From positions 22,747-86,746 of the forward strand of contig CANRMY010000003.1 in assembly GCA_947631845.1 (NCBI GenBank): a DNA stretch of 64,000 nt. Reading direction: 5' to 3'. A program made the position numbers and the translations under genes. Source of the DNA: an uncultured Oscillospiraceae bacterium. GTDB lineage: Bacteria; Bacillota; Clostridia; Oscillospirales; Oscillospiraceae. The notes under the pieces were generated by a model that worked only from the letters and a program-made list of their open reading frames with translations, was not told the origin of the DNA and searched no databases. Shown piece after piece: positions 8,980 to 17,633 of the stretch (position 1 is the stretch's first letter; every line of letters starts with the position of its first letter).

Positions 8980-9402
8980 TTATACGGAAGCGCGCGCCGC
9001 GTTTAGGGCCTGCGCCGCCTTCCAGACCCGGTACAGGGTCTCGATATCGAGATATGCGATGGCGGATGTGGCCAGAAGATTGCCCTCCGTGACGCGCTTC
9101 ATATCCTCGTCGGAAAGCCTGGTCAGGAACCGGCCGATCCGGTCCTTGGACATGCGCTGCGGATTTTCGCAGAGAACTACGCTGTCTTTCAGAAGACCGG
9201 TTTCGCTGGCCTTGATCAGGACGTGGGTCGGCTGGCCCATCTTCTTGACGGAGCTGGTAAGCGGTAGGGCGATGATATTGGGGCTGTGGGCGTTTCCCAC
9301 ATTGTTCTGGAAGATAAGGCCGGGGCGGTACCCGCACTGCTCACTTCCACACCCTTCAAACTGCATCATATATACTTCGCCAATCAACGGTGTACGTCCC
9401 AT
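8980..9402 (-). CDS. MazF/PemK-family toxin, no antitoxin seen
   Basis: 140-aa protein with the PemK/MazF barrel signature: GEVYMMQF near residue 8, YRPGLIFQNN about residue 25, and IIALPLTSS about residue 43. MazF proteins are ribosome-independent mRNA interferases. The C-terminal 50 residues extend beyond the usual MazF (about 115 aa). No ribbon-helix-helix or AbrB-type antitoxin gene lies next to it. The flanking genes are the recombinase-like protein and an unknown 104-aa protein. It has its own consensus promoter (9443-9471). Confidence 0.8.
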   Translation of the reverse strand: MGRTPLIGEVYMMQFEGCGSEQCGYRPGLIFQNNVGNAHSPNIIALPLTSSVKKMGQPTHVLIKASETGLLKDSVVLCENPQRMSKDRIGRFLTRLSDEDMKRVTEGNLLATSAIAYLDIETLYRVWKAAQALNAARASV

Positions 9403-9442
9403 AGTGCGACTCTCCTCTCTCTGAGTTTATGTTTATGGGGAG

Positions 9443-9471
9443 AGTATAGCACGTTTTGATGGGTTTGTCAA
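9443..9471 (-). promoter_or_regulatory. sigma-A promoter for mazF-like gene
   Basis: On the minus strand TTGACA (9466-9471), 17-bp spacer, TATACT (9443-9448). The -10 is about 40 bp upstream of the toxin start. Confidence 0.8.
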
Positions 9472-9487
9472 TATAATTTTAAAAAAA

Positions 9488-9802
9488 TTATGAGGCCAGC
9501 AGACTGTACTGGACAGTGCTGTGCTCGCGGTCGGGACCGGCGCAGGTAAGCTGGATCAATGAGCCGACGGCCGTGGCATTTTCCTTAAATTTCACGTCTT
9601 TTATCCTGCTGAAAAGCATATGATTTTCTCCGTTTGTCAGAAAAACAATGCGCGGATAGTCGCCGATCAATATATTTGTAAACGTGAGCTGGAGCTTACA
9701 GGGGGCGACGGCGCTGTAAAAGGGCTGGTTTTCGGACAGGAACGTGAAGGACGTAAAGCCTTTCTTCGCGACAAACGCCTGAAACTTTTTGAAATTATTC
9801 AT
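9488..9802 (-). CDS. hypothetical protein (104 aa)
   Basis: Not recognised. 104 aa, beta-rich, with the pattern FKKFQAFVAKKGFTSFTFLS at the start and no membrane segment. It lies just upstream of the mazF-like promoter, in the gap between repressor and toxin. An antitoxin role for the neighbouring MazF is possible by position only. Confidence 0.5.
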   Translation of the reverse strand: MNNFKKFQAFVAKKGFTSFTFLSENQPFYSAVAPCKLQLTFTNILIGDYPRIVFLTNGENHMLFSRIKDVKFKENATAVGSLIQLTCAGPDREHSTVQYSLLAS

Positions 9803-9984
9803 AATTTGTCGTAGACCTCCGTTGCATTTCCTGGTATACTACAAGTACATCCGTTGGCGAGCGGATGCGCCTGTAACACTTCGGGCCTCGGTATTGAACA
9901 TGCAATCTTACCTCCTTTAATAAGATAGCAATGCCGGAATCGCCGGGCAGTCCAGAGCCACCTGGACTGCTCTTTTAAAAACAC

Positions 9985-10013
9985 TTGACAAAAACAAAAG
10001 TTTGTGATACGAT
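9985..10013 (+). promoter_or_regulatory. repressor promoter with operator-like palindrome
   Basis: TTGACA (9985-9990), 17-bp spacer, TACGAT (10008-10013). The spacer contains the palindrome ACAAAAGTTTGT (9995-10006), and AAGTTTGTG recurs about 28 bp downstream. This looks like autoregulation by the XRE repressor encoded at 10105. Confidence 0.65.
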
Positions 10014-10104
10014 GAAAATACAAAAAGAAGTTTGTGCTTGTTATAGTAGCACAGCCGTGAACGGTTGTCAAGTACCAATCGGAAAGAAAAATCGGAGGTG
10101 CCTT

Positions 10105-10893
10105 ATGGAGTTTGGCAACAGACTGAAAACCGCCCGTTTAAGGAAAGGGATGACACAAAAGGAGCTGGGCGCCAGAATCGGCGTCACGGAGGTGACGGTA
10201 GGAAACTGGGAGAGGGGCGTGAAGCTGCCCGGACTTCAGGTTTTAATAAGCCTCGGAAGGGAGCTGGATGTCTCCATCGACGCCCTGGCGGGCTTTGAAC
10301 CGGGACGCCACGGCGGCACGGGGCTTCTTACGGACCCTTCCGAAAAATCGCTGCTGGAAAAGTACAGGACGCTGGACAGGTACGGTAAGCAGGCGGTAGA
10401 ATCCGTTTGCGATATCGAGTACGCCAGGCTTCGCGCGTACAAAAATAAAAAACCGTATGCCAGAAGGGAAAGAGGGGAGCGGGCGCGTTATATCCCCCTC
10501 TACGCCAGCCCGTCCGCCGCCGGGTTTTCCGTGCCCCTGGATGGGGATGAGTTTGAAATGATCCTTGTAGACCGCGCCGTTCCGGAGGAGGCGGATTTCG
10601 CCGTGTGGATCCAGGGCGACAGCATGGCCCCGTATATCTCAGACGGGGAGATGGTGTTTATCGACCGGGACGCAGAAATCAGAAACGGAGACGTGGGGAT
10701 CTTCTCTGTGGACGGGGCTATGGTTTGCAAGCAGTACTATAGGGACGGAGACGGGAACGTACACCTGCTGTCCGCCAATCCGGCGCGCCGGGACGCCAAC
10801 ATCTTCCTGAGCGCGGACGGCGGCTCCACCTTTGCCGCCAGCGGGAAGGTGATCATGGAGAGTATCCCACTGCCGGGGTATTTCATGGCGTGA
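10105..10893 (+). CDS. XRE/S24 self-cleaving repressor (CI/LexA-like)
   Basis: 262-aa repressor. Residues 1-60 are an XRE helix-turn-helix (RKGMTQKELGARIGVTEVTV). The C-terminal half is an S24/LexA peptidase domain with the catalytic Ser in QGDSMAPYISDGE and the catalytic Lys in GAMVCKQYY. A linker SPSAAG provides a plausible self-cleavage region. I use ATG 10105 after CGGAGGTG. The ORF is open further upstream, but the promoter lies there. It is the only plus-strand gene among minus-strand genes from 1 to 50 kb, as expected for a lysogeny switch that is relieved by RecA during DNA damage. Confidence 0.9.
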   Translation: MEFGNRLKTARLRKGMTQKELGARIGVTEVTVGNWERGVKLPGLQVLISLGRELDVSIDALAGFEPGRHGGTGLLTDPSEKSLLEKYRTLDRYGKQAVESVCDIEYARLRAYKNKKPYARRERGERARYIPLYASPSAAGFSVPLDGDEFEMILVDRAVPEEADFAVWIQGDSMAPYISDGEMVFIDRDAEIRNGDVGIFSVDGAMVCKQYYRDGDGNVHLLSANPARRDANIFLSADGGSTFAASGKVIMESIPLPGYFMA

Positions 10894-10934
10894 CGGGATG
10901 CGGACGGACGCCGGATTTTTCGCGGACTATATGT

Positions 10935-10966
10935 AAAACCGACGTGGGTATATCCACGTCGGTTTA
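10935..10966. terminator. bidirectional terminator between convergent genes
   Basis: Perfect hairpin AAACCGACGTGG/CCACGTCGGTTT between the repressor and the convergent 10964-12025 gene, with A and T runs on both sides. Confidence 0.75.
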
Positions 10967-12025
10967 GAAGATTTCAGAAATAACCCAAAGAATTGAGATA
11001 ATCATGACAAAAAGATATAGAATACCAAGAACAGACCCGTCAAAAAATGTTTCCATACAGTATCGTTTAAATGAATCCCATATGCTTGACAGTTCAGATG
11101 GAACAACATCGTCCGAAAGATTTGCTATCTTATACGCCCACATGAAGTCCACCAGCGTTTTGGTAAACTGCCGGTCCTCCGGCAAGTAATTCATTCTGCT
11201 CTCTCTTTTGACGGAGCGCTCCCTCTCTTCACGGTCGGCGATAGACCGGCGGACGAAGGCATTATCCTCTCCGCCGTCGGCAATGTACTGTTCATATTCC
11301 TCAGCGGTTACAATGGGGAAGACGCCGGCCGGCGCGTCTCCAGGCCATGGATAGGATTTGACGGCGATGCACAGAACCATTTCTGTTACATAATCAACGG
11401 CCGGATCTATATTCGGATCAAACTCCAGCGCGCTCATATAAACGATGGCGTCGTGCTGCTCCCCGCGCGCCTCTTTTATCTCCTGCCGGAGCTTTTCTTT
11501 TATTGTGCCTGTATCTTCCTGACAGGACTGGCGTGTACTGATAAAATCCGATCTGTCAGACCATCTCCATACGGGTTTTATTTCATCGCTGTCTCCGAAA
11601 GCAAGCCAGGTTATTCTATAACTGTCGATAAGGGAGAGCTCATTGGCGTGCTCCGGTGTTATCTTCCCGTAAGTCCTGCACAAAAGCCGCACGGTGGTTT
11701 CCTTGAAGTTTGTGATGGCTTCCGCCGTTTTCGGCTTTGAGGAGATGAGAGGTAAGCGGCGTTTCCCAACGAATTCCCAGTTTTTTGACTGGCACAGCTG
11801 AGGGTTATCCCTTTTAAAAAGCTCTATCCTGTCCCATACCTCGCCATATTTGGATGGATCGGACACCGTATTCCAAAGCTCGCTTTTAAATTCCGGTGAA
11901 CACTGCATGACTTTGGCGACGGCTTGTCTCTTCTCATACGCGCGCTTAAATGAGGAAGCGCGCATACGGTTCCCGAGCTCGTCCGCGGCCGCCAACGCGC
12001 CGAAAACCAGCCATTCTGCACCCAT
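10964..12025 (-). CDS. hypothetical protein with C-terminal membrane anchor
   Basis: 353 aa, not recognised. It is soluble and charged for 330 residues and ends in a single hydrophobic helix (VLGILYLFVMIISILWVI), so it is probably tail-anchored in the cytoplasmic membrane. It contains many Trp/Arg pairs and a central helical, Glu/Arg-rich segment. It is the last gene of a small minus-strand group with two unknown genes. Being beside the repressor suggests a lysogenic, perhaps defence or superinfection, function (inference only). Confidence 0.6.
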   Translation of the reverse strand: MGAEWLVFGALAAADELGNRMRASSFKRAYEKRQAVAKVMQCSPEFKSELWNTVSDPSKYGEVWDRIELFKRDNPQLCQSKNWEFVGKRRLPLISSKPKTAEAITNFKETTVRLLCRTYGKITPEHANELSLIDSYRITWLAFGDSDEIKPVWRWSDRSDFISTRQSCQEDTGTIKEKLRQEIKEARGEQHDAIVYMSALEFDPNIDPAVDYVTEMVLCIAVKSYPWPGDAPAGVFPIVTAEEYEQYIADGGEDNAFVRRSIADREERERSVKRESRMNYLPEDRQFTKTLVDFMWAYKIANLSDDVVPSELSSIWDSFKRYCMETFFDGSVLGILYLFVMIISILWVISEIF

Positions 12026-12037
12026 GAAAACACCTCC

Positions 12038-12268
12038 TTACGCCAAGGCGGACTGGATATATTCCTTTGCCTCTTCGAGCCTCTCCGCCGCGTCGCTTAG
12101 GAAATCGACGGCGCTCTCCATCCGCTCATACCGTTCTGACATCTGAAAGCTCTCCGGCATGTTGTCGATGGCGTCCTGCTCCAGATCGCCCACGCTCTCT
12201 ACCAGCGTGATTGCCCGGTCCAGAAAAGCCACGGCCTGACGGAGGGACTTTCTTTTTTGCTCGTTCAT
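12038..12268 (-). CDS. small coiled-coil hypothetical protein
   Basis: 76 aa, helical throughout, with heptad-like Leu/Ala spacing. Start ATG 12268 overlaps the stop of the upstream gene (ATGA), giving translational coupling. A GTG 12 bases upstream is a less likely start. Function unknown. Confidence 0.55.
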   Translation of the reverse strand: MNEQKRKSLRQAVAFLDRAITLVESVGDLEQDAIDNMPESFQMSERYERMESAVDFLSDAAERLEEAKEYIQSALA

Positions 12269-12618
12269 TTTTTCACCCACAGGTCGTTGACGATAAACTC
12301 AATCCTGATAAGCTCCCCGCCCACGTTAGAGATCCTGACGAGGTCCGCGTTCCGGATGGCCCGGAAGAACGGATGGGACGCGCCGTCCATAAACTCGATA
12401 TCGCTGATATCGTAGACGACTTTGCCGGAGATCCCGACGGGGGAGATATCGATGCTGATATTCTCTGAGCCAAACTCCCCATCCATCACGTCTACCAGGG
12501 CGCACAGGTTCAAAAACCGTTCCCGCGCCTTTTCTGAAAGACCGTACTTTTTCTCCACAAGCGGCGTAAACTGGGCGAAGACATTCTCCGCCGCTTGCTT
12601 CGTGCTGATTTCGGACAT
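12265..12618 (-). CDS. hypothetical protein (117 aa)
   Basis: Not recognised. Mixed alpha/beta protein with a helical N-terminus (STKQAAENVFAQFTPLVEKK) and a beta-rich second half. It is first in the 12.6-11 kb minus-strand group. A hairpin-array repeat lies upstream. Confidence 0.55.
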   Translation of the reverse strand: MSEISTKQAAENVFAQFTPLVEKKYGLSEKARERFLNLCALVDVMDGEFGSENISIDISPVGISGKVVYDISDIEFMDGASHPFFRAIRNADLVRISNVGGELIRIEFIVNDLWVKK

Positions 12619-12710
12619 ACGATCACCTCGTTTCTATTGTAGCATGTTTCAAGGTTTTTGGAAAGAGGGTATACAGAGTTTTTATAAGGTGTCCGCCTTA
12701 ACCAGGCTTG

Positions 12711-13197
12711 GTTTTTATAAGGTGTCCGCCTTATAGGCGGACGGGGATTTGCTTTTCTCTCTTTGGGTCGCCAAAGAGAGAAAAGGCAACAAAAGAGAGA
12801 AAGCGACCAGAGGGGGGCTTTCGCTTTTTCCCCCCTCTGGACTCCCCCTTTTAAAAACGACCACACAGGGGCCGCGGCCCCTATGTGGAGAACCCCTGGG
12901 AGCGCTCGCACGGGAGATACCGGGACGTCAAAAATCCTACCACGATTTGCCGCACCAGCGCGGGAAACGTAGGAACGAAGGCCGGGTTAACTGAGCGGGG
13001 AGCGGCAAGCGGGTTAGACGCTGAGACCATGCGTAATAAGGGCGCAGTGATGAATGGTTAAAGGCCGCGACTTCCCGCCCGTTGTTTTTCTCCTCTTTGT
13101 TACTTTCTCCTCTTTTGTCAACACAAAAGAGGAGAAAGTAATTTCCCCGCCCGCCATACATGGCGGGCGCCACCGTGCCCTTGGGTGAAGGGCAAAA
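12711..13197. repeat. hairpin-array repeat, copy 1
   Basis: About 490 bp without a credible gene, built from five hairpins: 12752-12785, 12807-12840, 12861-12888, 13103-13138 and 13149-13170, with a conserved unpaired core between the third and fourth. Related copies lie at 30196-30690, 32112-32598, 34166-34645 and 39594-40370. Stems differ between copies by paired changes, so the fold rather than the sequence is kept. Open frames inside it are low-complexity and not shared in frame between copies. Confidence 0.8.
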
Positions 13198-13198
13198 A

Positions 13199-13825
13199 CT
13201 ACAGCGTACAGCTGATCTCTATTCTTCCCTCCGCGTTCGGTCCGGCGATGCTGAGGATGGAGTTTACGATCATGGACATATTGAGCTTTCCCTCGAATAC
13301 CAGGGAGAACTGCTTCATTTTCAGGGGCGCCGGCTCCGGTGCGGGCGTGTCCTGATCCTCTGTGGGTTCCTCCGGCGGCGCGCATACCAGTGCGGCGGCG
13401 GGAAGCGCGTCGCCGGCGACATGATCCCCGTATAAGAATTTTTCCCAAAGCGCGCGCTGTTCTTTGTTCATGCTGCTGCCCACCTTGAAGGAAACGCCGA
13501 GGCCGTTTTGCCCGATGAACCGGCGGACAGAAGCGGGATTGACGCCGAACATCTGCCCGAGGCTGACGGCGTTTACGTTATAGCGGTCTATCAGATGCTG
13601 TATGTATGCCTTTTGCGTCGTGCCGGACAGCGCCCTGAAATCCTCCCAGGACATGGGCGCGTTCAAATTACAGGTGTACACCTTACCATTCCTTTCCTTC
13701 CACTGTTTTTCAGTCATGTGGTCTGTGCTCAGACTGCACTTCCTGCTTTTGCTCCCGCGCTTCCGATACTGGGCCATATGCGCCAGGCGCTTCTTTTGCA
13801 GGATATCATACTCAAAGTCTGTCAA
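13199..13825 (-). CDS. hypothetical phage protein with HTH-like middle
   Basis: 208 aa. Residues 1-50 are basic (YRKRGSKSRKCS). The middle (IQHLIDRYNVNAVSLGQMFG, then VNPASVRRFI) reads like a helix-turn-helix. A Pro/Glu-rich linker leads to a beta-rich C-terminal domain. It is probably DNA-binding, but the exact role is unknown. The stop of the next upstream gene overlaps its start (ATGA). Confidence 0.6.
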   Translation of the reverse strand: MTDFEYDILQKKRLAHMAQYRKRGSKSRKCSLSTDHMTEKQWKERNGKVYTCNLNAPMSWEDFRALSGTTQKAYIQHLIDRYNVNAVSLGQMFGVNPASVRRFIGQNGLGVSFKVGSSMNKEQRALWEKFLYGDHVAGDALPAAALVCAPPEEPTEDQDTPAPEPAPLKMKQFSLVFEGKLNMSMIVNSILSIAGPNAEGRIEISCTL

Positions 13826-14070
13826 CCCGGATCACCCTTTCTGATTTTCGCGTCCACGCCGTATTTTTCCTCCAGATCCTTGGGGGAGGCCGCCCGGCCC
13901 AGCCTTTTGAAAACCCCATCCGCATATTCATACAGGAAATAGGCCTCGCGGCTGTTCTCCTTGCTGGTCAGCAGGAATCGGAGCGCGCCGGAGGCGTCCA
14001 GATACCGCCTCCAAACGCGCTCGCCCCGGGGATATTTCGGAGACTCCGCAGCTTTCCTCTCAGTGCTCAT
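13822..14070 (-). CDS. hypothetical protein (82 aa)
   Basis: Not recognised. Arg/Lys-rich, with a WRRYLDASGALRFLLTSKEN segment. It overlaps both neighbours by a few bases, so it belongs to the same translation-coupled string as the GP88-like gene and the HTH-like protein. Confidence 0.55.
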   Translation of the reverse strand: MSTERKAAESPKYPRGERVWRRYLDASGALRFLLTSKENSREAYFLYEYADGVFKRLGRAASPKDLEEKYGVDAKIRKGDPG

Positions 14071-14662
14071 TGAAAACCACCTGCTCTCCCTTTTTCAAAG
14101 CCCAACAGCCGCCGTCGGTGACGGCGCACTCCGTGCAGTTGCCGCCGCACGGGTGGGCGTCTGGGGAGGCGGTGGTGGAGCCGTCCCGGTACCGGACGTG
14201 GGCCTCCGGAAATGAAAATGGATTGGCCATGGACAGGCCAACCCACGCGCTGAAGATAATATGTAAATTGTCCGGGATCTTACACCCGCCGGACACGGCT
14301 TCGTTGACGGTCTCGTACTGCTTGGTAAAGCAGAGGATCTGACAGTGTGGATTCCGCCCGGCGATCTCTACCATATGCGCAAAATAAGAGGCGTCAGGGA
14401 TGTCTCCGGAGACGTGGAAGCGGAAAAACCGCGACAGCATGACAGCGGCCTCCACCTCCCGCCAGTAGGTATCGGGGTCGGTGTTCAAAACGTCGAGATT
14501 CCGCCGGTACGCCTCCCGGACGGAGGGCCTTAAGCGCTCAAGCTTTCTGGCGTAGCACTTTTTCTGGCAGGCGCATTGGCGGCACGTCAGAACGGCCGGC
14601 AGGGAGACGCTGGGAATCGCGCCCAGCTTGGAATTGCCTTTGGAGATACTCAGTGCGGGCAT
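14060..14662 (-). CDS. GP88-like cysteine-rich phage protein
   Basis: 200 aa. It starts with KGNSKLGAIPSVSLPAVLTC, followed by a cysteine cluster (C-x2-C-x-C-x3-C), then a (beta/alpha)-like body (FHVSGDIPD, ILCFTKQYE) and a second Cys cluster near the C-terminus (CGGNCTEC). This matches the GP88 family of phage proteins, thought to be related to radical-SAM barrels. The start is ATG 14662 after AGGGGGTG. Biochemical role unknown. Confidence 0.7.
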   Translation of the reverse strand: MPALSISKGNSKLGAIPSVSLPAVLTCRQCACQKKCYARKLERLRPSVREAYRRNLDVLNTDPDTYWREVEAAVMLSRFFRFHVSGDIPDASYFAHMVEIAGRNPHCQILCFTKQYETVNEAVSGGCKIPDNLHIIFSAWVGLSMANPFSFPEAHVRYRDGSTTASPDAHPCGGNCTECAVTDGGCWALKKGEQVVFNEH

Positions 14663-14713
14663 AGGCCACACCCCCTAATCAGAAATAAATTGAAGCAAAA
14701 CTGCGAAATTCTA

Positions 14714-15085
14714 CTATGTTTGGTAACTGTACTTCTTATCCGAGCTCAGGTCGATCTGCGCGGGTACAAGCTGATTCTCGTCGAAGTCCGCATAGATGAT
14801 GACGGCCTCGGCATATTGCTGTGCGCCGGATTTATAGTAGGAGACCCACCTGTCGTCGATGGAATCGCCGTAGCCGTAGAGCGTAAAGACCGTGTCCGGG
14901 AATCTCCTGGACAAAAGGAGCATATCTTCGTCGTGGTCGTACCATTTGGCGGCGTTGACGGACCAGCCGGTATCCACGTTTCCGGGGTCGAAAACGTTCA
15001 TCTTTCTGATTTCTTCCTCCAGATCCGCTCTCAGAAGAGGATTCACGCGGTCGACCGTCAGCTCAAAATCGGTGTAATATCCCAT
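14714..15085 (-). CDS. hypothetical phage protein, MGYYTDF family
   Basis: 123 aa beginning MGYYTDFELTV, a start seen in many phage and bacterial proteins of unknown function. The body is acidic, with Trp/Tyr patches. I chose ATG 15085 because longer starts would run into the upstream small gene. No catalytic motif seen. Confidence 0.6.
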   Translation of the reverse strand: MGYYTDFELTVDRVNPLLRADLEEEIRKMNVFDPGNVDTGWSVNAAKWYDHDEDMLLLSRRFPDTVFTLYGYGDSIDDRWVSYYKSGAQQYAEAVIIYADFDENQLVPAQIDLSSDKKYSYQT

Positions 15086-15101
15086 ATTTTTTCTGTTCCT
15101 T

Positions 15102-15230
15102 TCATTTGTCGAACTGTCTCTCTTCCGGCCTGCCGATACCGACGCCAACCTTTTCACGCACTTTTTTGGTATCCAGCAGGTCGTTGATATCCAGAAAAGC
15201 CACGAAGTTGGCCGCCGTATATTCGACCAC
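15102..15230 (-). CDS. small ORF coupled to sleB-like gene (42 aa)
   Basis: GTG start (15228-15230) lies one base after the stop of the SleB-like gene, so translation can be coupled. The product is MVEYTAANFVAFLDIND followed by a Lys/Glu-rich tail. Function unknown. Confidence 0.4.
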   Translation of the reverse strand: MVEYTAANFVAFLDINDLLDTKKVREKVGVGIGRPEERQFDK

Positions 15231-15231
15231 C

Positions 15232-15858
15232 TCAGCTTTTATAGGGGGTTGGGAGGGAGTAATCCCACCTTGTCCCGCCGCGATAGGCGTTCCGGAAGTA
15301 GTTGTGTGAACCGTCCCCGGTATACCAGCGGTAATCGGCGGGCAGTACGCGTCCCACCTCCGTAAAACCGAAGGATTCCAGCGTCCAGCGCTCCAACACG
15401 TCCCGCGCCAGCCACAGCAGATCGTCCCGCACGGGGAAGGCCTCACTGTAGTAGAATCGGTTCGGCGATGTGATGACCGACGCCACCGTTACCGGCTCCG
15501 GCTGATCGTCCACGCGGTTACAGACAACCCAACCAATGCACGCCACTTCTGTCTTACTCTCGATTCCACCAGCCTCACCCCACATGAGCTTGGCCAGCAT
15601 GACGACCTCCGCCTCGGTGTACCGGGGATAGAGCTTCGCCTGACACCGCCACCACTCGTCGGACAGCGCCCTGATGGCCTCGGAATCCTCCGAAACGCCC
15701 AGCTCCCGCAACAGCTCCGCCGCCTGGTGTACCTCCTCCTGGCGGGACTGCAGGTCCGTCTTTCCGCCGCCGGCGGCGCTTGCTGAGGCCGTCAGTACCG
15801 CCGCCGCGAAAGAGCACATGGCGGCGGCGGTCACAAGGAAAATGAAAAGCTTTTTCAT
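15232..15858 (-). CDS. exported cell-wall hydrolase, SleB family
   Basis: 208 aa. Residues 1-29 are a signal peptide (MKKLFIFLVTAAAMCSFAAA, then small residues). The C-terminal 110 residues have the SleB/Hydrolase_2 fold, with the catalytic Glu in MLAKLMWGEAGG and the later VACIGWVVCNRV and SPNRFYY motifs. SleB-type enzymes cut cortex or cell-wall peptidoglycan. Here it could act in lysis or in wall passage. It may also be a moron affecting the lysogen surface. Confidence 0.82.
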   Translation of the reverse strand: MKKLFIFLVTAAAMCSFAAAVLTASASAAGGGKTDLQSRQEEVHQAAELLRELGVSEDSEAIRALSDEWWRCQAKLYPRYTEAEVVMLAKLMWGEAGGIESKTEVACIGWVVCNRVDDQPEPVTVASVITSPNRFYYSEAFPVRDDLLWLARDVLERWTLESFGFTEVGRVLPADYRWYTGDGSHNYFRNAYRGGTRWDYSLPTPYKS

Positions 15859-15882
15859 AATCGTTCACATCCTTAAATTATT

Positions 15883-15930
15883 CGGGCCGCCAAGAGAGGC
15901 GGCCCCTACAGGTACGTTATACGAAATGCG
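15883..15930. repeat. GC-rich palindrome shared with 39850-40001
   Basis: CGGGCCGCC-AAGAGA-GGCGGCCC hairpin followed by CTACAGGTACGTTATACGAA. The same hairpin and flank recur at 39962-40001, and the flank recurs inverted at 39852-39871. It looks like a chromosomal-type interspersed palindrome. Confidence 0.65.
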
Positions 15931-15944
15931 TTGGGCTGTAAGGT

Positions 15945-16747
15945 TCAGCTCCGACGTAGTGCGGCGTAAAACGCTTTTGTGTTTATTTTTCTGCCGGTTT
16001 TCAGCCACTCGTCCTCCAGCCGGAAACGATGTTCCAGGTCGAAAACGCCGCCGGAAGAATTCTTCATGGGGCGCGAGATTCTATACTGAAGCGCCCGCAG
16101 TTTTCCCAATAGGCGGGAAGAAGGTGGTACATGTTCCGCAGCTCCCCGATGTTCTTGTTGCAGCAGCACCAGCAGCTGACCCGGTCTAAGATGTCGTAAA
16201 GGTCGATGCCGTCCTCCTGCCAGGCGTATCCGCGGCTCCGGCAAAAGGCGAGGCAGTCGGCCTCCGTCATGCCCCACTCCACCAGGGGAAGGCGCTTGCC
16301 CTCGGAGCGGGCCTTTTCGAACCTCTGCGGCTCGTCGGCGGCGATGCCCACGTAATCCACAACGGCATCGCCTACGGACGACTTGTACCGGCGGATGGCC
16401 TGCAATTTTTTTTGCTCCGTGCCCCACCGGCAGGGGCCGCCGCACCAGCCGTAGCCGTTGTGCGTACCGGAGCCGTCCCGGTTTTTGACCTCCCTCTCCA
16501 GCATGGAGTAGAGGAAGGGCTCAGATGGGTAGAGCTCGACGAACTCGACGCCGCGCTCCGCCAGCATCGGCTTTACTGCGTCCCGAAGGCGGTAGATCGC
16601 GGAAAACTCCATACCCGTATCATAAAAAATAACGGCGTCCAAAGGCCGCCGTTCCTCTAAAAGCCGCAACAGCATGGCAAGGCTGTCCTTGCCAAAACTC
16701 ACACTGGCAATGTATTTCACACCACTCACTGGCCGACTGCCGGTCAA
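15945..16747 (-). pseudogene. PAPS-reductase-like PP-loop protein, frameshifted
   Basis: The first 215 codons encode a phage-type phosphoadenosine-phosphosulfate reductase family protein: PP-loop SFGKDSLAM near residue 17, WCGGPCRWGTEQK and a Cys-rich CWCCCNKN. At about 16105 (GGGAAAACTG) the frame breaks. The family C-terminus (LRALQYRISRP, then FDLEHRF) continues in the next frame to 15945. The 803-nt span lacks one base of being a multiple of three, so a single A missing from the A4 run explains it. It may be an assembly error, decay or -1 frameshifting. The start is uncertain (TTG 16747 or GTG 16720). Such enzymes modify nucleotides or sulfur carriers; the substrate is unknown. Confidence 0.75.
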
Positions 16748-16917
16748 GCGAGCAACATCTTAATCCTCCCAAGCTACTGGCAGATCACTGCTTTCACGCT
16801 GTAACAAGAAATTTTACGCCAAACTTATCAATCCTTTGGCAACCCGGTTTACCGGGATCGGTGTTACTCCTTTCTGAAATTCATTGTGTTAACCTCATAT
16901 GTATTTTATTTCTTGGA

Positions 16918-17295
16918 TCAATCTGGCTTGTCCCACCAGTTAAAGCCTTTGTTGGCGTCTCCGTATTGGAGATATGTTTTCGGGACAAAGGAATCCTCGT
17001 CGCCGGGACGGCAAACGTTGGGATACACCTCATAGCCGATTTCCTTCATGCGCGGAATAAATTCCGGCTCCACGCCTATATAGGCCATGCCAGGATCTCC
17101 GTGCCCGCAGCAACAGCCGGTGGTCTTGATACCGATCTCCCAGAGGTTGAGGATCTCCGGCAGAAGACACTTGTCGACCGCCGCTATATACGGGGCCGGA
17201 GGATCGCCCGGAAGACACGGGTCGTGCGTCAGCCACGGGAGCATGATATTGTAGGCACAGTCATAGGTGCCAAAGCGGATGTCTTTACAGTTCAT
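16918..17295 (-). CDS. hypothetical protein with CCCGHG motif
   Basis: 125 aa. The start ATG 17295 follows GGGAGG. The middle contains TTGCCCGHGDPG, a likely metal or redox site, then a region rich in Tyr/Pro/Asp. Not assigned to a family. The 170-bp spacer between this gene and the PP-loop gene holds no gene. Confidence 0.6.
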   Translation of the reverse strand: MNCKDIRFGTYDCAYNIMLPWLTHDPCLPGDPPAPYIAAVDKCLLPEILNLWEIGIKTTGCCCGHGDPGMAYIGVEPEFIPRMKEIGYEVYPNVCRPGDEDSFVPKTYLQYGDANKGFNWWDKPD

Positions 17296-17315
17296 GTTTT
17301 GTACCTCCCGGCCTG

Positions 17316-17633
17316 TTACCACGGGTGTTTGCTGTAGAGCTCGGAAAGCTCACGGTGGTCGCCGTCCGCTTCCTCCACGTTTGCCCAGGGGAAGAAGGGG
17401 ACGCGGTAGGTAAGGCCGGCGTCGGTTCTGATGACGGCCATGCGCTTGTCAAACCAGTGAGAGCCGTCCGGCGTCTCGGCGGATTTGCAGTATGTCTTGC
17501 ATCGGTATACTTTTAAAAACGTGAAATACCCAAGCGAATAGTTGCCTCTGTCAAAGAACCGCTTGCCGATAAGATCGCCGGGGTGGGCGCGTTTCCACCG
17601 GGTGCGAAGCCGGAAATGTTTATCGTCTGTCAT
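17316..17633 (-). CDS. hypothetical protein (105 aa)
   Basis: Not recognised. Basic, aromatic-rich protein with strong SD AGAGGTG before ATG 17633. Its start overlaps the stop of the next upstream gene. Confidence 0.55.
   Translation of the reverse strand: MTDDKHFRLRTRWKRAHPGDLIGKRFFDRGNYSLGYFTFLKVYRCKTYCKSAETPDGSHWFDKRMAVIRTDAGLTYRVPFFPWANVEEADGDHRELSELYSKHPW

Noticed and set aside
12711..13172. Short proteins inside the hairpin-array repeats.
   Set aside because: Frames are low-complexity, differ between copies, and base pairing rather than codons is conserved.
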